From the NCBI RefSeq assembly GCF_021869535.1, contig NW_026262712.1:52208384-52272383 (forward strand): DNA of 64,000 nucleotides, in the 5' to 3' direction. How positions within the stretch are numbered: position 1 is the first letter of the stretch; each line of letters begins with the position of its first letter. The position numbers were made by a program, and so were the translations under genes. The notes beneath the pieces are model-generated. The model searched no databases, was not told where the DNA came from, and saw only the letters and a list, made by a program, of their open reading frames with translations. Of this stretch, positions 12,910 to 24,650 are shown one piece after another. Source of the stretch: Mytilus californianus. Its lineage: Eukaryota > Mollusca > Bivalvia > Mytilida > Mytilidae.

Positions 12910-13966
12910 TGTTCCGGACCATATGCGTATTAGGAACATACGCGTATGGTTATGACCATAGGAGTATATACGCATACGGTTCGACCATAAGCATATGGTC
13001 CGGATACGTTGAAAGTTCGTATTACTGTAAGTTGCATAAGGCATGAACCTACAAAGTTTATAAAAAATTGAGAGTTTCTAAAAATGAAATTTGACATATT
13101 TAAAAAGTTTAATCAAATGCTCCATTGTTACATGATTTATGAAATAAAGTGAATTTTACTGATTATTTACATGTTTATTATTGATTTTTTCCTTACGAAA
13201 CAGAATATGTTGTCTTCGACTTTGAAACAAAAATAACTTCAAGAAATAGCTAAATGAACCGTTAAGCAAGTAGTCAACTGTTTTACTTACAGTCACTTGG
13301 GGCATTGAACCCTGTTCTTTTTTCTCTCCTTATTTGGGTGTATACGTTTTTTTAGTGAATCAAAATTTCTGAAAAATTAATAAATTTTTAGTTATCGAAT
13401 GTTCATAAGATTTTACAGTAAAAGTATTTTAAACGTGCTGTCTATTTATTCTTATATAGAGAATAAAAATAGAGGGGCAGCAGGTATAAACTAGTGAAAG
13501 TGTATGGTCGCATGCATAGGACCAAGAACACTTAAAATAAGTGAAAATAAGTAGAAATTAGTAGTCATTAAAATAAATAAAGAAAAAACACCATAGAAAA
13601 AAAAGGATCATGCCCCAAAACGCCTGTGGCTTCATTAAAGACAAAAAATGGTCGAAAGGACAAAGCGCTTTAAATTCACTCTAGCGAAGGCAAGATAAAA
13701 TATACACCAAATTTTAGACAATTTGTCAAAGAAATAGGATTTCATTTAGTTATTTGTTCCGCTTTTGTCATTCGGAGAAGGAACTGTGTCTTCCGGCGAG
13801 CGAAGTTTAATTTTTTTTTCGAAAAATACATACAGTATATGGTCTAAATACTCCAAACAAGTATATAAATATGGTCTGACCATACGCGTATGGTCGGACC
13901 ATATGAATATACGCAAATTGTCATGACCATACGCGTATGATCCAAATACTCATATGGCCCGGGACA
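12910..13966. mobile_element. Inverted-repeat element built on the CCATACGCGTATGG palindrome
   Basis: The ends are mirror images: 'tgttccggaccatatg' at the left and 'catatggcccgggaca' at the right. The terminal ~100 bp at each side carry repeated versions of the palindrome CCATACGCGTATGG and of 'gaccata'. The left arm of the inverted duplication runs straight through the equivalent point (near 2040), so this is an insertion. The flanks 'acatatacc' and 'acatgccca' may be an imperfect target duplication. The interior has no coding frame, so the element is non-autonomous. Confidence 0.65.
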
Positions 13967-14403
13967 TGCCCACCTCTTCTTTTATTCCTTTTTTCTTTAG
14001 ATATATGACAAGCTTTCTGATTTGTTAAAATTGATGTTACACATTTAGCTGATTATAATGTTTTAGTCGTTCCGTTGTGTGATATAGTCGAGCGTTTGGT
14101 TTTGTCAGTTTTTATGGACTTTTTGAATATACTTTGGAGTTTGGTAATTTTGTTATGACATTTTTTCCCTCCATTTTCAGATGCAATGATACTTTTACAT
14201 TTTACATTTTACAAATTGAGTGTAGTTTGGGGTATAGTTTTATACATGTCACAATGATGTATATCACTATTCCTAACATCGTTAATTGAAAATATCATTG
14301 GCTTTCAGTTTTATTCAGAGCCAATTCATTTTGCATACATTTGTTACGTATACTGATTAAAATTAATTGTTATCTGTATTTAAATTTCTATAAATTATTT
14401 TAG

Positions 14404-16163
14404 ATGATGAACGTGGTTGGTACCATTCTTGTATATCTAGTTTTGTTATTTGGCGTCAGCGAAGAATGTAATCCACAAATGCCACCGAATTACCCTACTC
14501 TTATTGATAAACATATATTTGAATCTGATAGAGATAAAGGTTGTATTGGTAGAATTGAATTTGACTTCTTTGGAATTACATTAAAACGAAGTATCAAGGT
14601 AAAATCAAAAGAATATATAATGCAGTGTGAACAAAATTGAGTTTTGCTTATAAGTCAATTAGACATAAAACGAAATAAAAATAAAATACGATTAAAAGTT
14701 AGCATATGGTTTCCAAGAATAGACTTGAGTCTATACAATATTGGCAAGACGTAAAAGAGAGGCAGAAGTCACCAAAGGGACAATTCAGCAGTCAAAGATA
14801 AAAGACCAGATCATGCCCCAAAAGGAAAATGACAATAAGACAAACATTAGTCTACAAAACACTACTTATACTGATTAAAATCGATTGTTATAGGAATTAT
14901 AATAATTTATCATCAATTTTACCCTAGACAGGTTGGAGACAATCACCGAAATGGGTTGTAATAACCTATTGGGGGTATTATTGCACACATCGGATATACA
15001 TATTTGTTTTTATTTAGCAAAAGCATTGAAAAGTGTATTTGTTTAGGTCAATAAAAGCAACTTTTGGTTAACGAAAATGAAGAAGTTGCTCGACCGATCC
15101 CTCTAAAACAGTAACTCCCAAGGGGGATCAAACTAAATAACAACCAGGTATTTAGAAAATTTGCTAGTTGAAAGTTGTTGCCTTTTATGTAATTATTTGC
15201 ACTTTGTTATATTTTCCCTTTAATCCAAAAATCGTTCATTGCATAGTAAATTTATATCCCGTTTGCCGTATTATATCCCAAACGATATATTATAACGCAG
15301 CTGATAGATAATGAACGCGGACAGTACAATTGCTGTTTATCTAATTTTTCCATTGAAACTTACTCAGTCCATTTGGATTCTTCCCTGATGTAAATCGTGA
15401 ACCTAAGCCTTCATATACATTTCGGAAAATGATTGCCCGGTGTATTACCCCTCAGTACCATGAATCATTTGTAAATCATATTTTCTCGTACAGTTTACAA
15501 GAGAGGATATTCAACTGTGTTTATCAAGCAAAAATACGAAATTACTTCTGAGCACTTATCAATAAATTCGCAAGCAAACAACCCGGAGAAAAGGGATGTG
15601 TAATTGATTTAAAATCATCTAACATCATCGGGTATAACAAGGGACAAACACGATATAAAAATATAAATTTGTACAGTTTTACTAGGAAATTTCTTGTAGA
15701 AAAATCAAACTGCTCTTTACAATTTGCCAGAAATGCAAAACAATTGCAACGTTTTTTACACATTTAGGACCGACGGAAGTTTCATGTAGAGATAGACTAT
15801 GATGGAAACAACCAACACAAGACTCCGCTCAATCCATGTGTATTTAATCCGTATGACTTGAATGGAAATGATTATATAACGAAAAGTGATCTGGAGAAGA
15901 TATTTGTTTATTTAAATGATGGCACCAACACACCTGAAATTCTTCACAGCTTTTTTACAAAATTGGACATTGACGAAGGTATGTTAAAAAGTTTTCTTTC
16001 TTTATGTAATTGTACGAAAAGCCAAATTCAAAAATTTAAATTCTATCCTTCATTATTTTGTTGTACAGTCTTAGCGTCCTCTTATTATAATAAATGATGT
16101 CCAGACCAACAAGAAATTAATAGAGTGACGCACCCATATGTTGTCAACAACGTTGTGGATTGA
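14404..16163 (+). CDS. Secreted EF-hand-like protein, right paralog (exons 14404-14598, 15768-15978, tentative 16105-16163)
   Basis: Exon 1 opens with two Met codons right after 'attttag' and encodes a signal peptide (residues 1-20, LVYLVLLFGV core) and a variable segment. It ends at AAG|GTAAAA in phase 0. Exon 2 follows a 'cacatttag' acceptor and encodes a region of about 89% nucleotide identity to the left copy, with the EF-hand-like loop DLNGNDYITKSD: D1, N3, N5, I8 kept; D instead of Gly at 6 and instead of Glu at 12. It ends GAAG|GTATGT in phase 1. A tentative exon 3 after 'gatgtccag' keeps phase and ends with a stop at 16163, giving 154 residues, but its acceptor is weak. I do not recognise the family. 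The product is predicted to be extracellular; calcium binding is possible, not shown. Exons 1-2 are better supported than exon 3. Confidence 0.6.
14599..15767 (+). other. Intron of the right EF-hand gene, absent from the left paralog
   Basis: GT...AG bounded (GTAAAA ... TTTAG), 1169 bases. Its first 15 bases match, at 14 of 15 positions, bases that are coding in the left gene. After that the left gene goes straight on to 'cggaagtttcatgtagagat'. The intron also contains 'tatactgattaaaatcgatt' (14868), a near-copy of a motif found upstream of both start codons. It looks like an insertion that brought its own acceptor, or the left copy has lost the intron. Confidence 0.6.
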
Positions 16164-16199
16164 GGCAGAGGTCTGTTTGATGCTCAATCGTTTACATAT

Positions 16200-17100
16200 A
16201 TTGCTAGTCCAAGTTGAAGATTAAGATCATTTGGGCTATTCTGCATATACCCTTTTGGGTTGTTATACAATAAAACACTTTACATTTTTGGCTGTCATTC
16301 GGTATATCGAGGAAATGATCGTGAAAGAATAAGTAACTGTGATCAAGTATTGAGATTGGATCATGAAGACCTGGTATAGGATTGTGACGGAAATCGTATC
16401 GAGAGGACACAAGCAAGGTCAATAAAAAATCTAAATTTAATGAGTTATAATGACAAATTTCGGAAAATAAAACTGTCTGTCAAATTGGTTCAACATTATG
16501 ATCAGTATCTGAGAAAACTCAAAGTTTAAAAGTACACCGTTTTTACAAAACTACAAAAGGCAAATTGCTCATCGACATTTCAATGACAAACAAATGTAAA
16601 CAAACATGATTTTTTTTTCATATTTTGAATGCATAAACTACTTTTCTCTCAAAAATATCGTTCCATACCACTGTTTTAAATGGTTCTTAAATTAATTTTG
16701 TTTTAGTTTAATCAGAATCTTTGAAAAAATGGGAATATTTGTAAAAAAATTGATAATTAGGATCGTGAAAGATCGGGTACCGCTTTTTGATGATCGTGAA
16801 AAGGATCGTGAAAAATCTATTGCCGCTCGATCGTAATTGTAAAATTCCACGAAAACGATATAAACATTCTTTAAAGGGATGACATGATGATTCATATTTG
16901 TAATTGGTATAACAAAAGATTGGATTTGCATGACTTATTCAGCTTCACTTTTGTTAATATGGCTATGATTGTTCAATGCCATTGGAGCTGATTATGATTA
17001 TGATTAAGATGCCTCGTAGGTATTGAGAATTGAAGACGAAATACATTAAACGAAATACATATTTCCAGTTAAGCCAACTACTTTTATAATTGTATCAGAG
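16200..17100. other. No gene; short 'gatcgtgaaa' direct repeats
   Basis: AT-rich sequence beyond the inverted duplication. At 16762-16825 the phrase 'gatcgtgaaa' occurs four times with slight changes in about 60 bases, a small local tandem expansion. No coding exon, RNA gene or mobile-element end is seen. Confidence 0.5.
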
Positions 17101-17440
17101 TGATTATCAGGCGACACTTACCCTGTCAGTGCATCCGTCGTCGCTCCTTCTGGAGTTGATGCGATTCCTCAAGCTTTTGTTTTTCACCTGATGTGTATTT
17201 TCTTAATGGAGGTATTTTCTTTGAACATCAATAAACTACTTCAGGAGAAACTGAGATCACCCCTTGTTTTTGGTGGAGTTGCTCAGTATTTAGTTTTTTT
17301 ATGTTATGTTGTGTGTACTGTTGTTTGTCTTCTTATCGTTTTTCTTTTTTTTTTGCCATAGGGTTGTCAGTTTTTCATCAACGTATGAGTTTGAATATCT
17401 CTTTGGTATCTTCTGCCACTCTTTTGTTGTTGTTTCAAAT
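17100..17440 (+). repeat. Mytilid dispersed repeat, 'ttttggtggagttgctcag' part
   Basis: Contains 'gagatcaccccttgtttttg', 'gtggagttgctcagtattta', 'tgtactgttgtttgtc' and 'tatgagtttgaatatctctt'. The same blocks occur at 55.70-55.83 kb. It is recognised from memory as a common mussel repeat. The short frames across it are not genes. Confidence 0.65.
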
Positions 17441-17449
17441 TTATATACT

Positions 17450-19190
17450 CCAGTATATTTCTGGACCTCTATTAAACCATTATCAACTTTGTCATTGCAA
17501 TCCTAGATAAGAATAAAAACTACTGGAAGTAAATAATTAAAGATGCCTTGCCAGCAATCAAACATTTCTGCTTCTTGCACCTGCTGCCTTATGCAAAATA
17601 GGCTGATACCAATTTTACCAAGCCACCAATAGAATGGGACGTTACAACAAGCATTGCAAGCAATTAATATTAAAAATTACAATGACAAATTAAAAATAAT
17701 AACAAAAAATCTCCTGGAAAGTGCCAGATCATTGATATACCATACAAAAACATTGCTATATTTGATCTTTAATATACGAAAAATACACGTAACTGCAAAA
17801 CCTAGAGAAGATATTAATAATATAATGATCCATATGAATGACAATAAAGTATACTTTTATTACAATATAGACATATTTTTAATAGAAATGTTGCTTAATG
17901 ATGTTGTATGTAAGGATATTGGTATCATTCAAAATAGTCTCGTTAAGAATATGTGACACAATATGATAATCATATATTCAATGCTACTTTTTATACATAC
18001 TTGTAGACAATCTAGTAACAAGGGTGGAGTTCAACATAATGAGGGATGATGTTATAAGTCAAGAGAGCTGCAATATAAGAAAGGACAAAGATGAGAGTAG
18101 AGCTGAAAAAAGAAAAAACACGACAGTGACAAAATGATCTTGATTGATTGTGTTGATGCAAAACAATAGCTTTTATGTTTTTTAATCTTAAAGCTTCTAA
18201 CTATTTCGGAAAGAATAGTACTCTCTTTAAATGTATATCGCCTTGCTTTTCGTCACGCTTATTTCATTTTACATACCTTTTATGTATTCCCTCAATGTAT
18301 ATGTTCGTTATAATCAAACTTATTTTGCATTTAGTTTTCCTACTATAATCAATTTGACAGAAAATACTTCAACGTAGTATTCACAAATGTGTTTGTTCTA
18401 GTTGAGTATATTTGAGGTAAAGTTGTTTCTAACAAGGGCAACTACTTCCATAAGAAATCGCATTATTTAAAATTACAATAAATTCTACAAAACAAAGATT
18501 TCTAGAATTTTTGGAGAATGAAAACTCATAGTTATAATTTGTCTACATTCTACACTACTCTTCAACATATTTTGATAATTTTAATTTTTAAAAAAGTTGG
18601 TAAACTAATTAAATGGTCTATCGATATAGCACATGCATCTGTTGTAATAATAGCCAATGGCAATTGTTTTGTTCGATAAGGCAAGCTTGTATTATCAAAC
18701 TATCTGAAATCCAATTGGTACTAACTGCGCACCTCTTATTATATAACTATTTCTTTACTGCTTTGACTATTTTTCTACGGAAAAACTTCAGAAAGGGAAA
18801 CTTGAAAATTTCTAAAAAATAATGGACATTTATCATGTTTGTTACAATAATAGCTGTATTTTGATGATATTTTAATCCTGGTATCTACGATAAGTTTATT
18901 TATATACTTAATATTGATTATTATGAGTTTATTTCAAATGCGGAATGTATTTATCCAGAATAACTTTAGCTTATTAAAGTTAACAAAACTTGTCAACATT
19001 GTCTTTTTTAAACATAACTGTATTAGTACAAAATTGAAAAATTGCAATAAAAAATGCCTCAAAAGAGAAAATTTCAACTGCGCCATAACAAACTTCCCGT
19101 TTGGATTGAATTGCAATGTTTCTCTTGACACATCCTATGGCCGGTACATTTCACAAACTACGATATGCTTGATTATACTCTAATGTACTT
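17450..19190. other. No gene seen
   Basis: AT-rich intergenic sequence. Frames at 17654-17956 and 18914-19183 have low-complexity composition, no domain and no signal. They are treated as chance frames. Confidence 0.5.
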
Positions 19191-19519
19191 AGCTACTTTT
19201 GCATTAATTCTTTTGTAGTACTACACATTTTAAGTACCAAAAACGTACAAAGTAATGTAGTACTTTTATAGTAACACGAAATTATTGTACTATTTAAGTA
19301 CCATAATTTCACAGCACTGAAATTGTATTTCAATTTGAAACTAACAGTTATAGTATGAAACTGGTACATCAAATGTGTAGTACAAATCGAGTACTTTAAA
19401 TTATAGTATTAAAAGAGTACAAAATTTGAAAGTGCTGCATCAATACTACATTATAATTTAAGTACATTTTCAGTACTGTTAAGGTATAAAAATAGAAATA
19501 TTCAGGTGCAAAAGTAGCT
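19191..19519. mobile_element. MITE of 329 bp, dense in GTAC motifs
   Basis: The ends are inverted: 'agctacttttgca' at the left and 'tgcaaaagtagct' at the right. Between them the tetranucleotide GTAC, usually as TAGTACT, AAGTACC or AGTACA, occurs more than a dozen times on average every ~20-25 bases, far above chance. There is no coding capacity. A target duplication is not obvious. Confidence 0.7.
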
Positions 19520-21108
19520 GTGTATCTGACCTACCGTTAATTGCAATGTCGTAAAAAGAACTAGATATTAAAAAGGGATATATATTTTAATTCGGAAAAG
19601 TTCTTACATCTTTCACTGGCAAGGGCTACAATCATGCTTTATTAACTGAATCAGTAAAGAATTGGTGTTTTCCTTCCGATGTTGTGACGATTTTACCTAC
19701 ATACTAACCTCTCTCGACTGCTGCCGATTTCAATAAAATTTTGAGGACGATAGTGACTTCAAGAACCTATTAGAAGTGTTTTTTTTTGTTTTTATATTTC
19801 TTCTTAAGCGGCAATTCAATGTTCAACCAACAGCTATCTACCTAAGTAGCGAGCACGATTCGGTTCTTCTTTCGGAACTATGTGCGTCTGCTATTTCCTT
19901 GTGCACGGTACATATTGGGCAAATTCAGGCTATCTGGACCATGTGTTGTTTGTTTGTTGTTTTTCGTCTATTTTCTAGGAGAAGTTCGATATCGGTGGAT
20001 GGTGTTGTCTGTTATACTGTCCAATGTTTATTTATTATTTCTAATATACTTTTTAAAAAAAAAATTGACTGAAACTACTCTCAGATCAGTAGTTTTCGCG
20101 CTTGTGATTTTATACAATGTAATATTTGCCGATGTGATCAGTGACTAATTATTTCGAGTTCACTATCAAAAAAAGGGGAACATAGTGCGATTTCAAACTT
20201 TTAAAAGTTTCATCTTACTCCCTCAAGTCAGAATCCTAATATCAATGTGTTTTCATTGTATTCCGAAGAAAACAATTATCTTCGTAACCCTCGACAACAA
20301 GTACTTTATAAGGACAATTAAGCTATTTTGTAAAATTTCACGAGTCCATTTCAAGATATTTTATGTACACATGTAGAATGAGGAGATGTGGTATGATTGA
20401 CAATGAGACAGCAATCCACAAAATGACAATGAAGTAAAGAAGAACAGGTCAAAGGATAGCCATCATCAATGAGCAAAACGTAACCCATATAGTTATAGGC
20501 TATACAAGATTAAACGGTAAGCAATTATATTATACATTTCATTGAAAAGTTTAAGAATCAGGAAATTGTTAAATACACGTTGCCTTCTTCCTCGTATTCG
20601 TGTAGTAGGTTTTCAAATTAAGGAAGCATATTCTATTTTACAGAAAAAAGTATTAAGCTATGAGACTGAAATAATTTATATGAAATACAATAAATATTTG
20701 ATTGATGTTTGACCTCACCTTATCACAAATAATACACACAGCTTCTTTTGTCTGAAACAATCAAAAGATTCATTTTTTAAGGGGAAGCATATTGTAAGTG
20801 CATGTAATATATTATTAAAGTACTGTAAATCCTTAGATTTAGATTGGTTTTATTAGCGCCTCATTGTAACACTTTTATCAGTTCTAATTCTACATGCAAA
20901 GATGGCTGCATATTCGGTCTTTAGGTGGTAGATCACAAAAAGTTAGTTGTGATCAGACTTTCTTTACTAATGAAACTTGTCAAAAATTTATTTTCTAATA
21001 CTTTTCATAGATTAAATAAAAGTTAATCCCATACAAGCCTAGATTTCGGGCCAATTAAACTATGAGATATAGGGGCCTGATTTCTTTGTGGATGCGATAA
21101 GGAGTGGA
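19520..21108. other. No gene; one repeat fragment
   Basis: No supported gene. Positions 20375-20520 carry a diverged mytilid-repeat fragment ('gagatgtggtatgattgaca', 'atgagacagcaatccac'). Two overlapping frames at 19776-20148 are T-rich and without domains. Confidence 0.5.
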
Positions 21109-21169
21109 CAGGGGCGTAGCTAGACTAAAATGATGTGCACGCCTATCTACCGCCGAGCGGAGCGAGGGG

Positions 21170-21320
21170 AATTTTTTTTATAGTCAATTTAGCTCTAAAA
21201 TCGCTCAACCTGCAACTAATTGCAACACAAGTTTATTTTAGTGCAAATTATAATATAGACTTGTACTAACAACATACTAAAACTATACATTGATATAATT
21301 TGCGGAAAAGGTTATTTTGG
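21170..21320 (+). repeat. Inverted partner of 25460-25610
   Basis: 'gcaactaattgcaacacaa', 'acaacatactaaaactatac' and 'tttgcggaaa' occur here on plus and at 25460-25610 on minus, in the same order. The two blocks form a ~150 bp inverted pair inside the decayed hAT region, perhaps from two overlapping element copies. Confidence 0.65.
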
Positions 21321-22010
21321 GGTGAAATATGTGGTTTTTAGAGAAAAAATGCTGAAAACTGGAAAAGAAGAAAACATGTTATTTATGGTTACACTTTTAG
21401 ACCTAAAGCTTATTGAAGACAGGAAACCTTATCTTAATAGAGTACTGTGTAGTCCTCTAGTTATTATTATTCATATTGAAGTAATTTCGAGGTGAAATGA
21501 GTGATTTTTAGTGAAAAAACGCTGAAAACTGGAAACGTAGAAAAATCTCCGTTGTTAATGGTTAATATTTTTGAAATTAGATCTATATAGAAAAAAGAAC
21601 ATACTATTTCATGTTTTATTTGTGAAGTTCTTTAGTTATCAATATTAATATTTGGGTTATTTTGGTTGAAAACCCGGAAAACTGGAAATGAAAATATCTC
21701 GGTTATTGATGGTTTAATTAAAACTTTCAAATTGGGATCTTAACAGAAAATAGAGAATACTATCTGACGTTTATCTTAAGAAGTCCTATAATAGTTATTA
21801 GTATTTAAAAAATTGTAATTCTTGTGTAAAATGTGATTTGTAGAGAAAAATTGTGAAAAATGGAATAAAAAACTCGATTATGCATGGTTAAAACTTTTAA
21901 CATAGGATCTTTATAGACAGACTATATTATCTTATGTTTATCGCATATGTATTCCTCTTGTTATCGATATCAACAATAATCAATTTGTTGTGTGAAATAT
22001 TTTGTTTTAT
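21310..22010 (+). repeat. Degenerate tandem repeat, period ~170 bp
   Basis: The phrase 'ggtgaaat...gtgattttta...gaaaactggaaa' recurs near 21318, 21490, 21660 and 21825, with a last trace near 21990. After each comes a shared 'tggtta...ttt' and 'agaaaat...tatctta' part. The copies are strongly diverged. No coding frame survives through them. Confidence 0.55.
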
Positions 22011-22309
22011 ACACTAACTACAAAACAAGAATATATCCATAGTACACGGATGCCCCACCCGCACTATCATTTTCTATGTTCAGTGGACTGTGAAATTGGG
22101 TCAAAACTCTAATTTGGCATTAAAATTAGAAAGATCTTATTAATATAGGGAACATTTGTACTAAGTTTCAATATGATTGGACTTCAACTTCATCAAAAAA
22201 TACCTTGACCAAAAACTTTAACAAAAAACTTTAATCTGAAGCAGGACAGACGGACGAACGAACAGACGCACAGACATTTTAAATTCTTGGTTATTTGTAG
22301 TTTGATTTT

Positions 22310-22680
22310 TAAAAACGAAAAAATGGAGAATGGAAACAGGGAATGTGTCAAAGAGAAAACAAAGCCACTAATGGGTCTTTAACATAGCAAGTAAATCCGG
22401 CACACGGAGGTGGGCTTCAGCTGACCCCTTAATTATTTTGTACACTTGTTCAGCAAAATGGACACAACCCTAAACTCCAGTACATACAAATGAACCAAAA
22501 TCATCACAAAAAAAAAAAAAACACTCACACACAAGACAAACAAAGGTTAGAGGTTCCCGACTTGGGATAGGTGCAATAATGTGGCAGGGGTAAAACATGT
22601 TGAGTGAGAACTCAACCCTCCCCTAGTTTCTCTAGACAATATAGAATAAACAAACACACAGTAAAACTCAGTTTTAAATA
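22310..22680 (-). repeat. Mytilid dispersed repeat copy
   Basis: Contains 'tggagaatggaaacagggaa', 'tgtcaaagagaaaacaaa', 'cactaatgggtcttt' and 'cacacggaggtgggcttcag'. These match, as a family, 49198-49360 in the same orientation and 24530-24640 in the opposite orientation. Confidence 0.7.
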
Positions 22681-23589
22681 TGTGAATTTTGTGGAAGTTT
22701 GAAATTTTATCTTATGTTTCGGTTATGTATTCATAGTAATTATACGTGTAGGTATAATAAACAAAAAATGATTGTGTTAAAAAATAACTGTAAATCAGTT
22801 TGGTTACGGACTTTGATTTTGTCATGTTAATTGCTGGAAAAGTCATTTTTCTAGTGTCCTTGCATCGTCATTGACTGTAGTCCTTTTTGTGTATTTTTTC
22901 ATTAGCTACTTTTACAATATTTGAATTGCATAAAGTCACAGTTAAACACAGACGATGTGATTGCAGATTTCTCTTAATGTGTTGCTAATTTTATTTAGCA
23001 AGCTCTATCAATATCCACGTTAAATTTCAGATATATAAGCTTTTTAAATTTAGGAACATATACTAGTTCACTGATATTGTTTGAGGCAATTTCAAGAGCA
23101 GCTTTGTCGATACGATTATAAGTTTACCTCAAGAGCTTGAATTTAAATAGTAATTGTACTAAAGTGGTACAATTTTGGATGTTCAAAATCAGATAAGCAC
23201 TGTTGAATGAATTAATGGGATCACTTCCTAGAGGACGTGTTAATAGCAACAGCGCCTTATGTGTGTACCCTATTAACCTGCATGTATGTGGTGGTCTGAA
23301 ACATCAACCAAATGGTAATGACAAAGAACTAACATGGGTTGTCTGCTATATGAAAATATTATGGTCAAATAAATATATATACTTACTAGTATATAAAGAA
23401 AAGCATTACCAAGTTCTTATTTAATATATCTCATTGAATTAATTTAATAAAAGGTAATCAGCTTTAGCCTAAGAACTGTGAAAAAATGATCATGCATCAT
23501 CTGTGTATGAATTAAAATTTGTAGTGTCTTTGGGCGACTTTGATGGCCAGAGATAGCGTTTAGATAGTCATGTCTAATCTGAAAGTATG

Positions 23590-23900
23590 TCTATAGATAT
23601 AGGAAGATGTGGTATGAGTACCAATGAGACAACTCTCCATCCAAGTTACAATTTATAAAAGTAAACCATTATAGGTCAAGGTACGGCCTTCAACACGGAG
23701 CATTGGCTCACACCGAACAGCAAGCTATAAAGGGCCCCAAAAAATTACTAGTGTAAAACCATTCAAACGAAAAAACGAACGGTCTAATCTATATAAAAAC
23801 GAGAAACGAGAAACACGTATGAACTACATAAACAGACGACAACTACTGTTATCAGATTCCTGACTTAGGACAGGTGCAAACATTGTTGGTTTTTGTTAGT
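23590..23900 (+). repeat. Mytilid dispersed repeat copy
   Basis: 'aggaagatgtggtatgagta', 'gagacaactctccatccaag', 'taaaccattataggtcaagg' and 'attcctgacttaggacaggt' occur in family order. The first 80 bases correspond to the fragment embedded in the satellite at 58756-58833. Confidence 0.8.
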
Positions 23901-24189
23901 CGTTTGGGTTGCTTTCTCATTGACTTTAAAAACCTCAAATCTCTCTTTATTCATTAATATACTCTTTTACAGATATATCAATGTTAAAGACGCTGTTTCT
24001 GCTTCCGAAATGCTGACCTGTATTCAAGTCATTGAAACGAAACTATAAAAATATTTTAAAAAATACACCTCATGCCAAAAGAATATAAATGTTTAGCTTT
24101 TAAGGTCTACTAAACTCTATCAGTGATCTCTTGGTAGTAAGTTTGATCGCTTGCCAATGAAATCATCACTTATTAAACAATCTCCCCAC

Positions 24190-24650
24190 TTTAAAAACAT
24201 AAGATGTTGTATGATTGCCAATGAGAAAACTTTCCACAAGAGATATCAATGATGTGGGTGTGGATGTAAACAACTAGAGTTCATCGTCAAAATATAAAAC
24301 AAGTCAAACGAGAAACTCAAAGGCCTGATTAATGTTAAAACAATAAACAGAAAAACTAATATGACAGACAGCAAACAATAACAACCAAGTAATAAAGGGC
24401 CTCTGACTTGTGATAATCATATTCATATTGTGCAGGGTTAACCCTGTTTGCGAGCACTCAACCCTCCAACAATCAGGAACAGTTTTTATTTAGGGGCCGG
24501 CTGAGGACCACCTCCTAGTGCGGGATTTTCTCGTTGCGTTGAAGACCCATTGGTGGCCTTCGGCTGTTATCAGCTCTTGATCTGGTCGGGTTGTTGTCTC
24601 TTTGACATACAGTATTCCCCATTTCCATTCTCAATTTTATTTAAATAGCA
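24190..24650 (+). repeat. Mytilid dispersed repeat copy
   Basis: 'aagatgttgtatgattgcca', 'atgagaaaactttccacaag', 'gcagggttaaccctg' and 'gatctggtcgggttgttgtc' followed by 'cccatttccattctcaattt' span the whole family layout in one orientation. Confidence 0.75.

Larger units (their letters stand above)
8780..16190 (+). repeat. Right arm of the large inverted duplication
   Basis: This is the mirror partner of 1070-6360; matched blocks are listed with the left arm. It is longer because it has gained about 2.9 kb between the blocks at 9190 and 12311, a 1.06 kb palindromic-motif element at 12910-13966, and about 1.17 kb inside the EF-hand gene. The unduplicated centre (about 6360-8780) contains the reverse-transcriptase relic and SINE copy 1. 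Confidence 0.85.

Noticed and set aside
16105..16163. Third exon of the right EF-hand gene as a certain call
   Set aside because: Kept only as tentative within the gene entry: phase and stop fit, but the polypyrimidine tract is weak and no second full EF-hand loop results.
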